From Pelagihabitans sp963710535 (lineage in GTDB: Bacteria > Bacteroidota > Bacteroidia > Flavobacteriales > Flavobacteriaceae), in the NCBI GenBank assembly GCA_963710535.1, contig CAVQAW010000004.1:270992-334991 (forward strand): a DNA stretch of 64,000 nt, in the 5' to 3' direction. This document shows, piece by piece, positions 37,049 through 46,342 of this stretch. The translations under genes were made by a program, and so were the position numbers. The notes under the pieces are model-generated. The model was not told where the DNA came from, searched no databases, and worked only from the letters and a program-made list of their open reading frames with translations. How positions within the stretch are numbered: the stretch's first letter is position 1; each line of letters opens with the position of its first letter.

Positions 37049-37909
37049 TTAATTATTTAGAGCCTCGGCTCCGCCCACAATTTCCAAAATCTCGTTGGTA
37101 ATGGCAGCTTGTCGGGCCTTGTTATAGGTGAGCTTCAACTGATCACGAAGTTCTGTGGCATTGTCCGTCGCCTTGTGCATGGCGGTCATCCGAGCCCCAT
37201 GCTCACTGGCGAAAGAATCGCGTATTCCCTTGTACAATTGGGTCTTTAGCGATTTTGGGATCAATTGTTCCACAATCTCTATCTTGGTCGGTTCAAAGAT
37301 ATAATCCGCACCGGAAGTTTCACTCCCTTTTTGGGGAACAATGGGCAAGAATTGCTCCGACATCACGATTTGCGTCGCGGCATTCTTGAATTTATTATAA
37401 ACGATATCTATCCTGTCGTAGGTGCCAGAAGTAAAACGCTCCATTAGGTTTTCCGCGATTAACGCGACATTTTCAAAGTTCAGGTCGTCATACACGGCGC
37501 TATGGTTCGCGACCACCTTAAATTTCTTCCCAAGAATATCGTTCGCCTTCTTTCCAATGGCCATAATTTCGACTTGTTTCCCGGAATAGGTATCATTGGC
37601 TAGCAAGGCACACTGTTTAATAATATTGGTGTTAAAAGCGCCACATAGGCCCCTATTGGAGGTAATGGCAACAACCAATACCTTCTTCACTTCCCGGCTA
37701 TCGGAGAACTTACTCCCCGAATCGATATCCAAACTTGCACTCAGGTTTTGCAATAACTCGGTAAGCTTGTCGGCATAGGGCCGCATTGCCGTTATGGCAT
37801 CCTGCGCCTTCTTCAATTTGGCAGCCGATACCATTTTCATGGCACTGGTGATCTGCATGGTGGAAGAGACCGATGCTATCCTGTTTCTTATTTCCTTAAG
37901 ATTAGCCAT
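37049..37909 (-). CDS. atpG: ATP synthase F1 subunit gamma
   Basis: The central stalk of F1, turned by the c-ring. The N-terminus NLKEIRNRIASVSSTMQITSAMKMVSAAKLKKA and the C-terminal helix LTYNKARQAAITNEILEIVGG are the canonical gamma signatures. Length 286 residues. It is the last gene of the cluster. The beta and epsilon genes (atpD, atpC) are absent from this operon, as in other Bacteroidota. Confidence 0.96.
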   Translation of the reverse strand: MANLKEIRNRIASVSSTMQITSAMKMVSAAKLKKAQDAITAMRPYADKLTELLQNLSASLDIDSGSKFSDSREVKKVLVVAITSNRGLCGAFNTNIIKQCALLANDTYSGKQVEIMAIGKKANDILGKKFKVVANHSAVYDDLNFENVALIAENLMERFTSGTYDRIDIVYNKFKNAATQIVMSEQFLPIVPQKGSETSGADYIFEPTKIEIVEQLIPKSLKTQLYKGIRDSFASEHGARMTAMHKATDNATELRDQLKLTYNKARQAAITNEILEIVGGAEALNN

Positions 37910-37994
37910 AATTTAGATCGAATGGTTTGGCGTGGGGTGAGGCACGATCTTGCGCCCCGTTTCCCATCATGCCTTTCTTATTCTGTTACCTTGT

Positions 37995-39575
37995 TCAGTT
38001 CCGATATTTTCCAGAAAGGTCCTTGGCCACTTCTGTGAGGACATCGGTAACCTCATCGGTGAGTTTACCTTCCTTCAAGGTCTTCAATACGCCCTTGTGC
38101 TTAGCTTTTAGAAAATCCAGAAAGTCTTTTTCGAATTCCTTGACCTTGTCCACCGGAACATCCCTAAGCAGGTTTTTCGACCCTGCAAAGATGATCGCGA
38201 TCTGATCTTCCACGGTAAATGGATCGTTCTGCGCTTGTTTCAATATTTCAACGTTTCGCCTTCCTTTTTCGATCACGTTCAATGTGGCCGCATCCAAATC
38301 GGATCCAAACTTGGCAAACGCCTCCAATTCACGGAACTGTGCCTGATCCAATTTCAGCGTACCCGCAACTTTTTTCATCGATTTGATCTGGGCATTTCCT
38401 CCGACCCGGGATACTGATATCCCCACATTGATCGCAGGACGTACCCCTTGGTTAAACAAGTCCTGTTCCAAAAATATCTGGCCATCGGTAATCGAAATCA
38501 CGTTGGTAGGGATATAGGCCGATACGTCACCCGCCTGGGTCTCGATAATAGGGAGCGCGGTTAATGAACCCCCACCTTTCACCATCGGTTTCAACACTTC
38601 TGGAAGATCGTTCATGTTTTTGGCGATCCCGTCATCGGCTATAATTTTTGCTGCCCGTTCCAACAATCTGGAATGTAGATAGAAAACGTCTCCGGGATAA
38701 GCTTCACGTCCGGGAGGCCTTCTCAACAATAAAGACACCTCGCGATACGCAACGGCCTGTTTAGATAGATCGTCGTAGATGATCAGGGCTGGTCGACCCG
38801 AATCTCGGAAATACTCTCCAATGGATGCGCCCGCAAAAGGAGCATAAACCTGCATAGGCGCAGGATCGGAGGCATTGGCCGCTACTATGGTAGTATAGGC
38901 CAAAGCGCCTTTGTCTTCCAAGACTTGGGCAATCCCTGCGACCGTTGATGCTTTTTGGCCTATGGCCACATAGATACAATATACGGGTTCGCCTGCGTCG
39001 TAAAATTCCTTTTGATTTAGGATGGTATCGATACAAACGGTGGTCTTACCGGTTTGTCGGTCACCGATAACCAACTCCCTTTGGCCTCTCCCAACGGGTA
39101 TCATCGCATCAATGGCCTTGATACCGGTTTGTAATGGTTCGGTTACGGGTTGACGGAATATTACTCCTGGGGCCTTTCGCTCCAAAGGCATTTCGTAAGT
39201 CTTGCCCGCAATCGGACCTTTTCCATCGATAGGAATGCCCAAGGTATTGACCACACGGCCTACAATACCCTCGCCCACCTTAATGGAAGCAATCCTTTGG
39301 GTTCGTTTAACTGTTGAGCCTTCGCCAATCTCTTTGGAATGTCCCAATAGTACCACCCCGACATTATCTTCTTCCAGGTTTAACACGATGCCTTCAAGTC
39401 CGCCCTCGAACGATACCAACTCACCATATTGTGCGTTGGATAAACCATAGACCCGGGCAATTCCATCCCCAACCTGCAATACGGTTCCCACCTCGTCAAG
39501 AGAGGCTGTGGCCTCAAAACCTGATAATTGCTTTTTTAAAATTGCTGATACCTCAGCGGCTTTCACTCCTGCCAT
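37995..39575 (-). CDS. atpA: ATP synthase F1 subunit alpha
   Basis: The regulatory nucleotide-binding subunit of F1. Walker A is GDRQTGKT near residue 175. The alpha signature PAINVGISVSRVGG is present. Length 526 residues, normal for the family. It sits 51 bp after atpH and 85 bp before atpG on the minus strand. Confidence 0.97.
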   Translation of the reverse strand: MAGVKAAEVSAILKKQLSGFEATASLDEVGTVLQVGDGIARVYGLSNAQYGELVSFEGGLEGIVLNLEEDNVGVVLLGHSKEIGEGSTVKRTQRIASIKVGEGIVGRVVNTLGIPIDGKGPIAGKTYEMPLERKAPGVIFRQPVTEPLQTGIKAIDAMIPVGRGQRELVIGDRQTGKTTVCIDTILNQKEFYDAGEPVYCIYVAIGQKASTVAGIAQVLEDKGALAYTTIVAANASDPAPMQVYAPFAGASIGEYFRDSGRPALIIYDDLSKQAVAYREVSLLLRRPPGREAYPGDVFYLHSRLLERAAKIIADDGIAKNMNDLPEVLKPMVKGGGSLTALPIIETQAGDVSAYIPTNVISITDGQIFLEQDLFNQGVRPAINVGISVSRVGGNAQIKSMKKVAGTLKLDQAQFRELEAFAKFGSDLDAATLNVIEKGRRNVEILKQAQNDPFTVEDQIAIIFAGSKNLLRDVPVDKVKEFEKDFLDFLKAKHKGVLKTLKEGKLTDEVTDVLTEVAKDLSGKYRN

Positions 39576-39626
39576 TTGATTTAGTTATAAGATGAGCCCT
39601 TTGGTTTACCAGTAGGGCCCTATGGA

Positions 39627-40166
39627 TTATAAGCTTTTTGTAAATTCCCTTTTGAGATTGTTTATCTTGTTGGCGATGCTCGCATCGTACTGTAAATCCC
39701 CAATACGCAGAACGAACCCGCCAATGATGCTTTCATCGATTTTATTCTCCAAAGTTACCTTGTTCCCGATAAGCCCTTCCACTTTTTTCAGCAATTGCTC
39801 TTCCAATTTTGTGGTCATCGGCACTGCCGTGGTGACATGGGCCACATTCTGGCCTTTGATCTGTTCGTTGAGAATGATATATTTTAAGGCAACTTCATTC
39901 AACATCGAAATCCGTCGGTTATCGACCAACAAATTCACCAGGCCTTTCGTTATTTTGTGGGTTTTGGGAAAAATGCCTTCGACCGCCTTTTTTTTGATTT
40001 CCCCCCTGATCACTGGGCTTGCCAACATTGCCCTTAAATCGGAGCTGCCTGCAATGGTCTCTAAGATGGCACGCATATCGTGCTCAACCCCTTCCGAGGC
40101 CTTGTTCTCGATCGCTAAGTCTAAAACGGCCTTTGCATAGCGCAATGCGGCTCTTGAATCAGTCAT
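39627..40166 (-). CDS. atpH: ATP synthase F1 subunit delta
   Basis: The delta subunit joins the peripheral stalk (b) to the alpha3beta3 head. A 179-residue protein with the family N-terminus RAALRYAKAVLDLAIE and C-terminal GGFVLRIGDLQYDASIANKI. It lies 6 bp after atpF. Confidence 0.94.
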   Translation of the reverse strand: MTDSRAALRYAKAVLDLAIENKASEGVEHDMRAILETIAGSSDLRAMLASPVIRGEIKKKAVEGIFPKTHKITKGLVNLLVDNRRISMLNEVALKYIILNEQIKGQNVAHVTTAVPMTTKLEEQLLKKVEGLIGNKVTLENKIDESIIGGFVLRIGDLQYDASIANKINNLKREFTKSL

Positions 40167-40172
40167 CTTCGT

Positions 40173-40673
40173 TTAGTTCAATTTGATATCGCCCAGCATA
40201 TCCTGGACCAACTTCAGTTGTTTGTCCTTATTGCTCAACTGTTCCTTGATCAATTTTTCCGCAATTTCAACTGAAAGCTCGGCAACCTGGTTTTTGATCT
40301 CGGCCACGGCAGCCTTTTTTTCACTGGCTATGGCTTCCTGTGCCTGCTTGATCATTTTATCCCCTTCCAATTTGGCCTGCTCCTTAGAATCCGAAATCAA
40401 TTGTTCCTTGATCTGACGGGCTTCCTTTAACATTGATTCGCGCTCCGCTCGTGCTTCCTTCAGCAATTTCTCACTATCGGCCGTCACGTTCTGCATCTCC
40501 TTTTTTGCCAACTCTGCGGCTTCCAAAGCATTTTTGATCCCGTCTTCCCTTTCGTTGACAGCATTCAAAATCGGTTTCCAAGCAAATTTGCGAAGCAGGA
40601 GAAGCAATAGCACAAAAAGCAGTGTCTGCCAGACAAATAGGCCTAAAGAAAACTCATTGATCAACTTTTCCAT
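40173..40673 (-). CDS. atpF: ATP synthase F0 subunit b
   Basis: The peripheral stalk: one N-terminal membrane helix (about residues 8-28, LGLFVWQTLLFVLLLLLL) and a long charged coiled coil to residue 166. It resists rotation of the head. A hairpin separates it from atpE upstream. Confidence 0.95.
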   Translation of the reverse strand: MEKLINEFSLGLFVWQTLLFVLLLLLLRKFAWKPILNAVNEREDGIKNALEAAELAKKEMQNVTADSEKLLKEARAERESMLKEARQIKEQLISDSKEQAKLEGDKMIKQAQEAIASEKKAAVAEIKNQVAELSVEIAEKLIKEQLSNKDKQLKLVQDMLGDIKLN

Positions 40674-40703
40674 AAAAAGAATTTTAAACTTTAATTTTTA
40701 AAG

Positions 40704-40740
40704 AAACCATGGCAATAACCAACCGTTAAAGCCATGGTTT
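40704..40740 (-). promoter_or_regulatory. Intercistronic hairpin between atpE and atpF
   Basis: AAACCATGGC (40704-40713) and GCCATGGTTT (40731-40740) form a perfect 10-bp stem with a 17-nt loop. It lies 10 bp past the atpE stop. Transcription passes through it from atpE to atpF. It could attenuate downstream genes or protect the atpE mRNA, giving the extra c-subunit that the ring needs (inference). The T-run is on the plus strand, so termination on the minus strand would be weak. Confidence 0.45.
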
Positions 40741-40750
40741 TTTTGATTTG

Positions 40751-40942
40751 TTAGGATGCAAATATTGCAGCGAAACCAATCCCTTCAATAAGCGCTGCCG
40801 CGATCAACATTGCTGTTTGAATTTTACCGTAAGCCTCTGGCTGACGAGCGATGGCATCCATTGCGGAACCACCGATCCTACCAATACCCAAACCTACTCC
40901 GATAACCGCTAATCCTGCGCCTACAATTGCTGGAATTTCCAT
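40751..40942 (-). CDS. atpE: ATP synthase F0 subunit c
   Basis: The c-ring subunit: two membrane helices joined by the polar ARQPE loop. The ion-binding glutamate lies in the second helix, ALIEGIGF. An EG after the carboxylate, in place of ES/ET, and the absence of the helix-1 Gln favour protons over Na+. At 63 residues it is shorter than many c-subunits but complete. Confidence 0.94.
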   Translation of the reverse strand: MEIPAIVGAGLAVIGVGLGIGRIGGSAMDAIARQPEAYGKIQTAMLIAAALIEGIGFAAIFAS

Positions 40943-41013
40943 AATCTATCTAGTTTAAAAATTAAAAATTCTATTAAAAATTCCCATGATAGGGAATGCA
41001 TGTCACCTGCTTA

Positions 41014-42138
41014 CTAATGAGCCAACTCCGGATCTTCGTGATGCTCATGTTCCTCGGAGGCAAATCCGAAATACAAAGCAGAAAGCATGGTGAAAATATA
41101 AGCCTGTAATACGGCCACTAAAATCTCGATCAACGAGATGGCAAAGGCGAGGCCAAATGACAACGGACTCCCCAACCAACTTTTAAAAATGAACATCAAC
41201 CCGATCAAGCTCATCAATACGATGTGTCCGGCCTGCATGTTGGCATACAAACGGATGAGCAGTGCAAAAGGCTTGATGAAAAGGCCCAATAGCTCAATGG
41301 GGACCAAAATGATATAGAGCGGCAACTTCCCGTACCAAGGCATGGTAGCGCCCAAAGGATCGAACAAATGCATCCAATAATCCTTCGTCCCTGTCAAATT
41401 GGTCAATAAAAAGGTGATCAAGGCCAATGCCACGGTCACCGCAATATTTCCGGTGACATTCACGCCAAGCGGGGTAAGTCCGAATATGTTCAAAAACCAA
41501 ATAAAGAAAAATATGGTGAGCAAATATGGCATATATTTTCTATACTTCTTTTCCCCAATGTTGGGTTTGGCGATGTCATCCCGGATATAAATCACGATAG
41601 GCTCAAAAAATCGGCCAATCCCTTTCGGGATACTGCTGTTCTTGGCATAGGACCTGGCCAAACTGGTGAATAGCCAGAACATCAACAATCCCGTAACGAT
41701 AATCATGACCACACTTTTGGTCATTGAAAAATCGAAAGGTTTGGGATTGGTAGGATGCTCGTGATCATCCAAGGTCATGGTACCCTCTGCATCGGTCTTG
41801 TATATCTTACTATGGAAAAGCTTGTAGTAATTGCCGTCAACGGCAGCCACGGTTTCCCCGTGATGAAATTTGGAAGAGGAAAAAACCTTGAGTCCGCCAT
41901 CCCAAAGGATAACAGGCAGCGGAAAACCGATATGATGTTGTTCCCCGTTGTCACCCGTCCATGAAAACAAAGAAAAGTCATGTGAATCCTGAAGGTGATG
42001 TCTTATATACTCCTTAATCTCGGAACTCTTTTCTTCAGGGCCTTCATAGGAATCACCGTTGGTATCTTGTCCAAAAAGACAGCCTACGAACAGGAAATGT
42101 GCTGCAAAGAGAAGTTTAGCAAAGTTGGTAATCCGCAT
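41014..42138 (-). CDS. atpB: ATP synthase F0 subunit a
   Basis: The stator channel subunit. A 374-residue protein with the essential Arg in LLIRLYANMQAGHIV. Bacteroidota a-subunits carry a signal peptide and long N-terminal extension, seen here as MRITNFAKLLFAAHFLFVG and about 110 acidic/His-rich residues before the first core helix. The start at 42138 is chosen from the signal peptide. The frame is open 23 codons further. The C-terminus is His/Glu-rich (EEHEHHEDPE). Confidence 0.93.
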   Translation of the reverse strand: MRITNFAKLLFAAHFLFVGCLFGQDTNGDSYEGPEEKSSEIKEYIRHHLQDSHDFSLFSWTGDNGEQHHIGFPLPVILWDGGLKVFSSSKFHHGETVAAVDGNYYKLFHSKIYKTDAEGTMTLDDHEHPTNPKPFDFSMTKSVVMIIVTGLLMFWLFTSLARSYAKNSSIPKGIGRFFEPIVIYIRDDIAKPNIGEKKYRKYMPYLLTIFFFIWFLNIFGLTPLGVNVTGNIAVTVALALITFLLTNLTGTKDYWMHLFDPLGATMPWYGKLPLYIILVPIELLGLFIKPFALLIRLYANMQAGHIVLMSLIGLMFIFKSWLGSPLSFGLAFAISLIEILVAVLQAYIFTMLSALYFGFASEEHEHHEDPELAH

Positions 42139-42171
42139 AGCGCTCAAAAAATCGGTCCTTAAAAATCGGTG

Positions 42172-42179
42172 CAAATGTA
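42172..42179 (-). promoter_or_regulatory. Possible internal promoter (-7 box) before atpB
   Basis: TACATTTG on the minus strand matches TAnnTTTG, 33 bp before the atpB start. A direct repeat AAAAATCGGT occurs at 42147-42156 and 42161-42170, in the expected leader. It could let atpB onward be expressed apart from sprE and bactofilin. Confidence 0.4.
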
Positions 42180-42245
42180 AGCTATTCTTCCAAAAAGAAA
42201 AAAGCATTTCAGCGGTTTATTTCAAGATGCATTTTGCACTCGATT

Positions 42246-42641
42246 TTAGTCCAGTTTTTGAAGCATTTTTGCCGTGAATATGGTCTCCAGTAGTAGGCAA
42301 ATGCCGTATGGTACGAAGAATGCCGCGAACTCCAATCTATTCATGGTGCCATCTGCGTTGTAAACCGGATAAAAGAGCAAGAAAAAAAAGAGGAACTTTA
42401 AAAAACTGCCGCCCATGAACAAAAAGCCAATCTGACTTTTCAACCGATAGCGAAAAAAGTACAGCAGGGCATATATCACGAAGGCCATCAAACCATTCAC
42501 CATATAAGAGAGTGAAAGCAAATCGGCATAAGGCGGATGGCCATTGTGCCCTAACAAGAAAACGTGGGCTACAAATGAAATCCCCAATGAGATGGTTACA
42601 AGAATTAAAAATTGAATGATCGGAAAGCGGTTCAGTATCAA
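42246..42641 (-). CDS. AtpI-like membrane protein of the ATP synthase operon (131 aa)
   Basis: A hydrophobic protein with four predicted membrane helices. It occupies the position of atpI/atpZ-linked genes between atpZ and atpB. No ATG fits. The likely start is TTG 42641, whose last two bases overlap the TGA of atpZ (TTGA), giving coupled translation. Family assignment rests on position and topology. The role may be c-ring assembly or Mg transport, as proposed for AtpI. Confidence 0.6.
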   Translation of the reverse strand: MILNRFPIIQFLILVTISLGISFVAHVFLLGHNGHPPYADLLSLSYMVNGLMAFVIYALLYFFRYRLKSQIGFLFMGGSFLKFLFFFLLFYPVYNADGTMNRLEFAAFFVPYGICLLLETIFTAKMLQKLD

Positions 42642-42865
42642 TACTTGATTCGTTTTAATTGGCGCAACACCACCCAAATAGAAATTGCCACACCCAAAAG
42701 CGTGGCCATGGCCGTATAGATTTTTTTTTCCGATTGGAAATGGGTGTCGAGCCAAATACCACCTTTGGCCGCCAAAAATATGATGGCCCCCATTTCAAAA
42801 GCAATGCCCGATAGCACTGCCACATTCTTTAAATTGCTTTTTTTAGGATGCTTTTGCCGGTTCAT
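42638..42865 (-). CDS. atpZ: AtpZ/AtpI family protein (75 aa)
   Basis: Two membrane helices with a short GIWLDTHFQSEKK loop in the AtpZ style. AtpZ aids F0 assembly or acts with AtpI. It overlaps bactofilin by 23 bp at its start and the AtpI-like gene at its stop, so the cluster is tightly packed. Confidence 0.8.
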   Translation of the reverse strand: MNRQKHPKKSNLKNVAVLSGIAFEMGAIIFLAAKGGIWLDTHFQSEKKIYTAMATLLGVAISIWVVLRQLKRIKY

Positions 42866-43316
42866 TGCTGTTTCTTCCCACAGAAGACTTAAATCCTTGT
42901 GCGGATGTGCTTGATGCCGAGGAAGAAGATGCCGCTTGGCTGCTGCTGCTTAAGGATCCTCCTTTGCCCTTCATGGTACAGGAGGCATTAAAAGTAGCTC
43001 CCGGCTCCACGGCCAGTTTGCTCACTGATACGGTGCCTTCTATGACTGCGGACGCTTTTAGGGAAAGCAGGTCTGAAACCAATAGCTCACCATTAAAGCT
43101 TCCTTCGATATCTGCATTGACGCATTCCACCTTTCCATGGATATAGCCATCCTTGCCAATGACCACCTTGCCGGAGGTCTTTACATTACCATCCAATTTT
43201 CCGTCGATCCGAAAATCTGCCTCGGAAACGATATCACCCTTAATTTTGGTGTTCTTTTCAATTCTGTTGGGTTGTCCGCCGATTTCTGTCATAGGTCTTT
43301 TGTTATCTGAAAACAT
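42843..43316 (-). CDS. Bactofilin
   Basis: A 157-residue polymer-forming cytoskeletal protein (formerly DUF583). The beta-helix core runs from about residue 20 to 118, with repeated strands such as IDGKLDGNVKTSGKVVIGKDG. Termini are low in complexity, with the C-terminus Ser-rich. Bactofilins scaffold cell-shape or wall proteins. It is 3 bp after sprE, so the two are likely coexpressed. Confidence 0.9.
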   Translation of the reverse strand: MFSDNKRPMTEIGGQPNRIEKNTKIKGDIVSEADFRIDGKLDGNVKTSGKVVIGKDGYIHGKVECVNADIEGSFNGELLVSDLLSLKASAVIEGTVSVSKLAVEPGATFNASCTMKGKGGSLSSSSQAASSSSASSTSAQGFKSSVGRNSNEPAKAS

Positions 43317-43319
43317 TTG

Positions 43320-45881
43320 TTATGGTTTTGGGGTTAAAATTTCACGCTTGTAATCTTGTAGGTTTTTGTGAACTTGAATTATTTTATAGTTGGAAGATAA
43401 AATTACGAAATTCTCATTCTTAACCTTATAATCCTTGTTAATTTTCAACAATTCTGCGTAGCCCAGGGCATACTCCTTCGATTTGAACCCATGAACAATG
43501 ACAAACTGATCTTCCAAGTTGTATATGTCCTTGGAAACGGTGTTTTTATATTTCAGGTCTTTGATCGATTTCTCCAATAGTTCCATCAACCGCAAGGCCT
43601 GGTCGTTATTACTTCTTTTGAATGGAAAAACCACCTTCCAATTACCGCTACCGATAGGGCCTTCTTCCTGGGTAAACACCTTAGGTTCCAGCTTGGGGAG
43701 TTGCTCGGCCACGATTTGCTCGGCTTTTTTGCCTTCCGGACTATTGGGATAGGTCAAAGCCACATAGTTCAGGGCTTCCTTGAAGGCTTCAAAACCCTGT
43801 AGACGTCCAATGGCATTGGCCTTCAATATTTCAAATTTGGGCACCATGGGGTCGCCCGTATATTTCGAGATATTTTCCTCTGCCCCTGTTATGGTCTTTA
43901 GAAATTCTTGGTTTTCATAAAGTTTGAAGAGGGCGGCATAGCGACTATCAGGACTATCGTCGTTATAGGCCAAAACCGCTTGTGGGTTCAGAAGGATCTC
44001 GGCGTAACGCGAATCGCCATGGTTCTGCAATATGTTTTCCTTCATGGATGCCATCAACGGACTGCCCTCTTCCTCATAGATCTTATATAGGTTGTACTTC
44101 GTGGGAAGCACCAGTCTTTCCTCAGGATTCGATCGGAGCACGTCTTCCAATTTCCCCGCTGCCAAAAGATTTTCCTTGAATTTTTCCTTATAGATGAGCC
44201 CAAGTTGGTAGTTGGCGAAATTTCGCTCTGTATTCAGGCTATCGATCACTGCCACATCTGTAGGAATCTTGCTCAAATAATAATCGAGCGAATATCTTTC
44301 ATCCCCAATCGGCGCAGCATCGGGCGAGGTGCCATTATTCTGTGCGATGGCCCCATCGATGTCTTCCGATACCGATGCTTTGGTCTTATTGCTCCAACGC
44401 CAGTCATCTTCCAGGCTGCGGTTACCCCATTTTTGCTTGAAATCGTTTTGGCCGTAGCCCAGACTGGTAATGTTGTAAAAATAAAATTTACCCTTGTTTT
44501 CCTTACCTCCCTTGCTTTCACCAAAAGCGGCGAAACCGGCACTTTGACGCTCTTGATCCTTTTTAGCCTCTTCTTCGGCGGCCTTTTTCAGCCCTGCAAT
44601 ATAATCCCCAAAATACGTTTCCCGCTGGACCTTGGTCATTTTGAAAAGTGAAATGACACTATCGGCGTGCTGAACCACATTTTCATAAGCGATCACGTCC
44701 TCGAGGTTGTCGAGTTTCTTTTTGATGTTCCTGAACTTTTTGTTGTTTTCCGGCAAATTGCTCAAAACGCTGTCGTAATAGGCCCCTGCGGTTTTATATT
44801 GGTTTTGATCGAAATACCATTCCCCCAAATTCTCGTAGTTCAGGGCATTCAACTTGGGCTCATTGTTGGTCGCGCGTAGCGATCTGTTGAAGTACAGCAA
44901 TGCGAGGCTATCGGAATTTTTCGTCAAATGATATTCGGCGATCTGTCGATATACTTTGTCCAAAAATGGTCGGTTTTCTCGATTCTTCTCCAAATCGGTC
45001 AAGTGTTCCAATATCGATTCCTCATTTTCAGTGGTGATTTCGGCGTTCCGTAATTTTTCGATTTCGGCATTGATCATGTACACACGTGGAGACCTGCGTT
45101 TGAGTTCAATCACCTTGTCGAAGGCATAGTTGGCACTGTCTTTATGGCCCAATTGGTTGTATAATTGTCCAATGATATAGAAGTACCTGCCTTTCTCGGG
45201 ATTTTTTTTGGTGTAATACGAGGCGATCTTGAGTTGTTGCAAGGCCGTATCGATGACCTGAAGATTGATATAAGCTTGGGCCATCATGGCTCGTGCATCG
45301 GCATACTCCTGGTCTTTCAGCTGTTCATATTTCATCAACCGCTTCAAGTTTTTGATGGCGAGTTCATCGTTCTCCAGTCTGATGTTCACTTTTTCGCGCC
45401 AAATGTGGGCCTCGTTCAACTTATCGCTATAGGTATATTTTTTGATGACATAGTTGAACGCTTCCAAGGCGGGGATATACCGCTGATCGAAGTAGCGCGA
45501 TTTACCAAGCAACAGAAAGGCCTCGTCGGTTTGGGGATTGCGCTCCTCGTCCTTGATGTCCATGCTGTGCTTCTGTATCGCTTTGGTGGCCTTTTCCTCG
45601 GCGATGACAAAACTGGGGTTGTTGTCTTCCGAATCGAGTTTGATTTCATCGGTCACTTTCAAGCGTTCCACGGGTAGTATTTCCCAGTAATCGTCCTTGT
45701 AGGTCTCATTGAGTACCTCACGACCTTCCTCGAAGGCATTGTTCCCATTGTAAAGTACATTGTATTTGGTATTCAACGCATGGAAGTTGCGGTTGAGAAA
45801 AGCATCCTTCTTGGTCGAACAAGCAGCAAATAGGAGCCCCCCAATGACAATGATGAGAATAAATTTAAATCGAAGCTTCAA
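43320..45881 (-). CDS. sprE: Type IX secretion lipoprotein SprE/PorW (TPR)
   Basis: An 853-residue lipoprotein (lipobox FAAC, Cys21) with many TPR-like helices, for example AFNYVIKKYTYSDKL and GQLYNQLGHKDSANYAFDKV. The N-terminal KDAFLNRNFHALNTKYN segment is typical of SprE/PorW, needed for gliding and type IX secretion. It begins a long minus-strand unit with bactofilin and the ATP synthase genes. The 461-bp upstream gap holds element C. Confidence 0.9.
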   Translation of the reverse strand: MKLRFKFILIIVIGGLLFAACSTKKDAFLNRNFHALNTKYNVLYNGNNAFEEGREVLNETYKDDYWEILPVERLKVTDEIKLDSEDNNPSFVIAEEKATKAIQKHSMDIKDEERNPQTDEAFLLLGKSRYFDQRYIPALEAFNYVIKKYTYSDKLNEAHIWREKVNIRLENDELAIKNLKRLMKYEQLKDQEYADARAMMAQAYINLQVIDTALQQLKIASYYTKKNPEKGRYFYIIGQLYNQLGHKDSANYAFDKVIELKRRSPRVYMINAEIEKLRNAEITTENEESILEHLTDLEKNRENRPFLDKVYRQIAEYHLTKNSDSLALLYFNRSLRATNNEPKLNALNYENLGEWYFDQNQYKTAGAYYDSVLSNLPENNKKFRNIKKKLDNLEDVIAYENVVQHADSVISLFKMTKVQRETYFGDYIAGLKKAAEEEAKKDQERQSAGFAAFGESKGGKENKGKFYFYNITSLGYGQNDFKQKWGNRSLEDDWRWSNKTKASVSEDIDGAIAQNNGTSPDAAPIGDERYSLDYYLSKIPTDVAVIDSLNTERNFANYQLGLIYKEKFKENLLAAGKLEDVLRSNPEERLVLPTKYNLYKIYEEEGSPLMASMKENILQNHGDSRYAEILLNPQAVLAYNDDSPDSRYAALFKLYENQEFLKTITGAEENISKYTGDPMVPKFEILKANAIGRLQGFEAFKEALNYVALTYPNSPEGKKAEQIVAEQLPKLEPKVFTQEEGPIGSGNWKVVFPFKRSNNDQALRLMELLEKSIKDLKYKNTVSKDIYNLEDQFVIVHGFKSKEYALGYAELLKINKDYKVKNENFVILSSNYKIIQVHKNLQDYKREILTPKP

Positions 45882-46115
45882 AATATGGTGTATACGTATA
45901 TGCTAAACTAAAAAACATCCAAATTATTATGCAGTTCATCGACAAAATGCAAAATTTTATCGAGTGATTTTAAATCAGGACAATAGGGTGTCTTTATATC
46001 CAAAATGGAAAGGGAATCTTGAATTCAAATTGGTCGGTACGGCAATGTTTGCTATATGGGTTTTCCAGTTATTCGAAAAATAATCGATCATTGCCCAAAC
46101 TTATCCCGCCAGGAA

Positions 46116-46259
46116 ACCGACCGGATGGTCTAATTCGTACGAAAATCGCATGATGATCCGTTCATTTTTGCCCCTTATCCGCATTTTGTAGCGATAGGTC
46201 GAATAGGCAAAGGTGTTCTACCCCATTGGCAGTTGATCCAATCAGACCGATCAGTCGGT
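46116..46259. repeat. Dispersed 144-bp element, copy C (inverted palindromic ends)
   Basis: The left end is ACCGACCGGATGGTCTA. The right end read inward is ACCGACTGATCGGTCTG. It lies between the ABC ATPase stop (46343) and the sprE start (45881), in a 461-bp gene-free stretch. An isolated half-site GGTCGGT occurs at 46032. I see no clear promoter for sprE in the rest of the gap. Confidence 0.6.
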
Positions 46260-46342
46260 TTTCTTGGATTGTTGAAGATTTCCCCAAAAAAGCAATAAAC
46301 CTCATCCGAGCCCCTGAAAAAGAGTTTGTGGCGGATGATGTA

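Noticed and set aside
46027..46039. Single GGTCGGT half-site
   Set aside because: No partner end lies about 142 bp away on either side, so it is not counted as a fifth element.
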